A stretch of DNA of 14,789 nucleotides from Xanthobacteraceae bacterium (lineage in GTDB: Bacteria; Pseudomonadota; Alphaproteobacteria; Rhizobiales; Xanthobacteraceae), in the NCBI GenBank assembly GCA_030043335.1, contig JASHXX010000369.1, forward strand, positions 1 through 14,789, written 5' to 3'. Shown here piece after piece: positions 14,713 to 14,789 of the stretch. Within the stretch, counting starts at the first letter, position 1. Every line of letters begins with the position of its first letter. A program made the position numbers and the translations under genes. The notes beneath the pieces are model-generated. The model was not told where the DNA came from and made no database searches. It saw only the letters and a program-made list of their open reading frames with translations.

Positions 14713-14789
14713 CGACCTCTCCATTACAGGTCCCGCTGGCGGCTTTGCCCGTCACGTGCGGCGTGAAGCTATTCCCAGCTGTCGATCTT

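Noticed and set aside
1..14789. CRISPR arrays, tRNA or rRNA genes, insertion sequences, prophage or defence genes
   Set aside because: No regularly spaced repeats, cloverleaf-like sequence, transposase motifs or known defence domains were found on either strand.

Overview
The window is a GC-rich (roughly 60-65%) chromosomal segment. It looks like Alphaproteobacteria, order Hyphomicrobiales, most like the Bradyrhizobium/Rhodopseudomonas/Xanthobacteraceae group. This rests on the gene order alr-radA-cvpA-purF-SDR, the YfgM-like/lipoprotein/der block next to panB and a NnrU-family gene, and an extragenic palindromic repeat of the CATGATCCGGAA...CCGAAAAGAnC type. These are readings from memory of gene order and motifs, not from a search.

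Left part, plus strand (1-5490): a 5'-truncated alanine racemase (alr), the recombination/repair ATPase RadA, a CvpA-family membrane protein, PurF (first step of purine synthesis) and a short-chain dehydrogenase. alr/radA and purF/SDR are almost contiguous. A 198-base gap before cvpA holds a promoter-like pair that could start a cvpA-purF-SDR transcript. After the SDR come a palindromic repeat, a possible heat-shock-type promoter and a gene for a truncated hemoglobin with a signal peptide. That gene runs 122 bases into the 3' end of the opposing MFS gene.

Middle part, minus strand (12172 down to 6102): read in their own direction the genes are a YffB/ArsC-like protein, a NnrU-family membrane protein, panB (pantothenate synthesis), a YfgM-like TPR membrane protein, a proline-rich lipoprotein, the ribosome-assembly GTPase Der and a TetA-like MFS exporter. 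Several junctions are tight: NnrU/panB 3 bases, TPR/lipoprotein 4 bases, and a GTGA stop/start overlap between der and the MFS gene. The lipoprotein sits where E. coli has bamB.

Right part (12196-14789): a DUF1697 gene split by a frameshift, a lower-GC intergenic stretch with dyad symmetries, an unrecognised exported protein made of two similar cysteine-containing repeats, and a convergent DUF899 thioredoxin-like protein. This is the accessory-looking end of the window.

Most of the window is core housekeeping sequence, and I do not see a clear new multigene system. The most unusual items are the two-repeat exported protein, the exported truncated hemoglobin with its antisense-encoded tail, and the lipoprotein in the bamB position. 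No rRNA, tRNA, CRISPR array, insertion sequence or convincing rho-independent terminator was seen.
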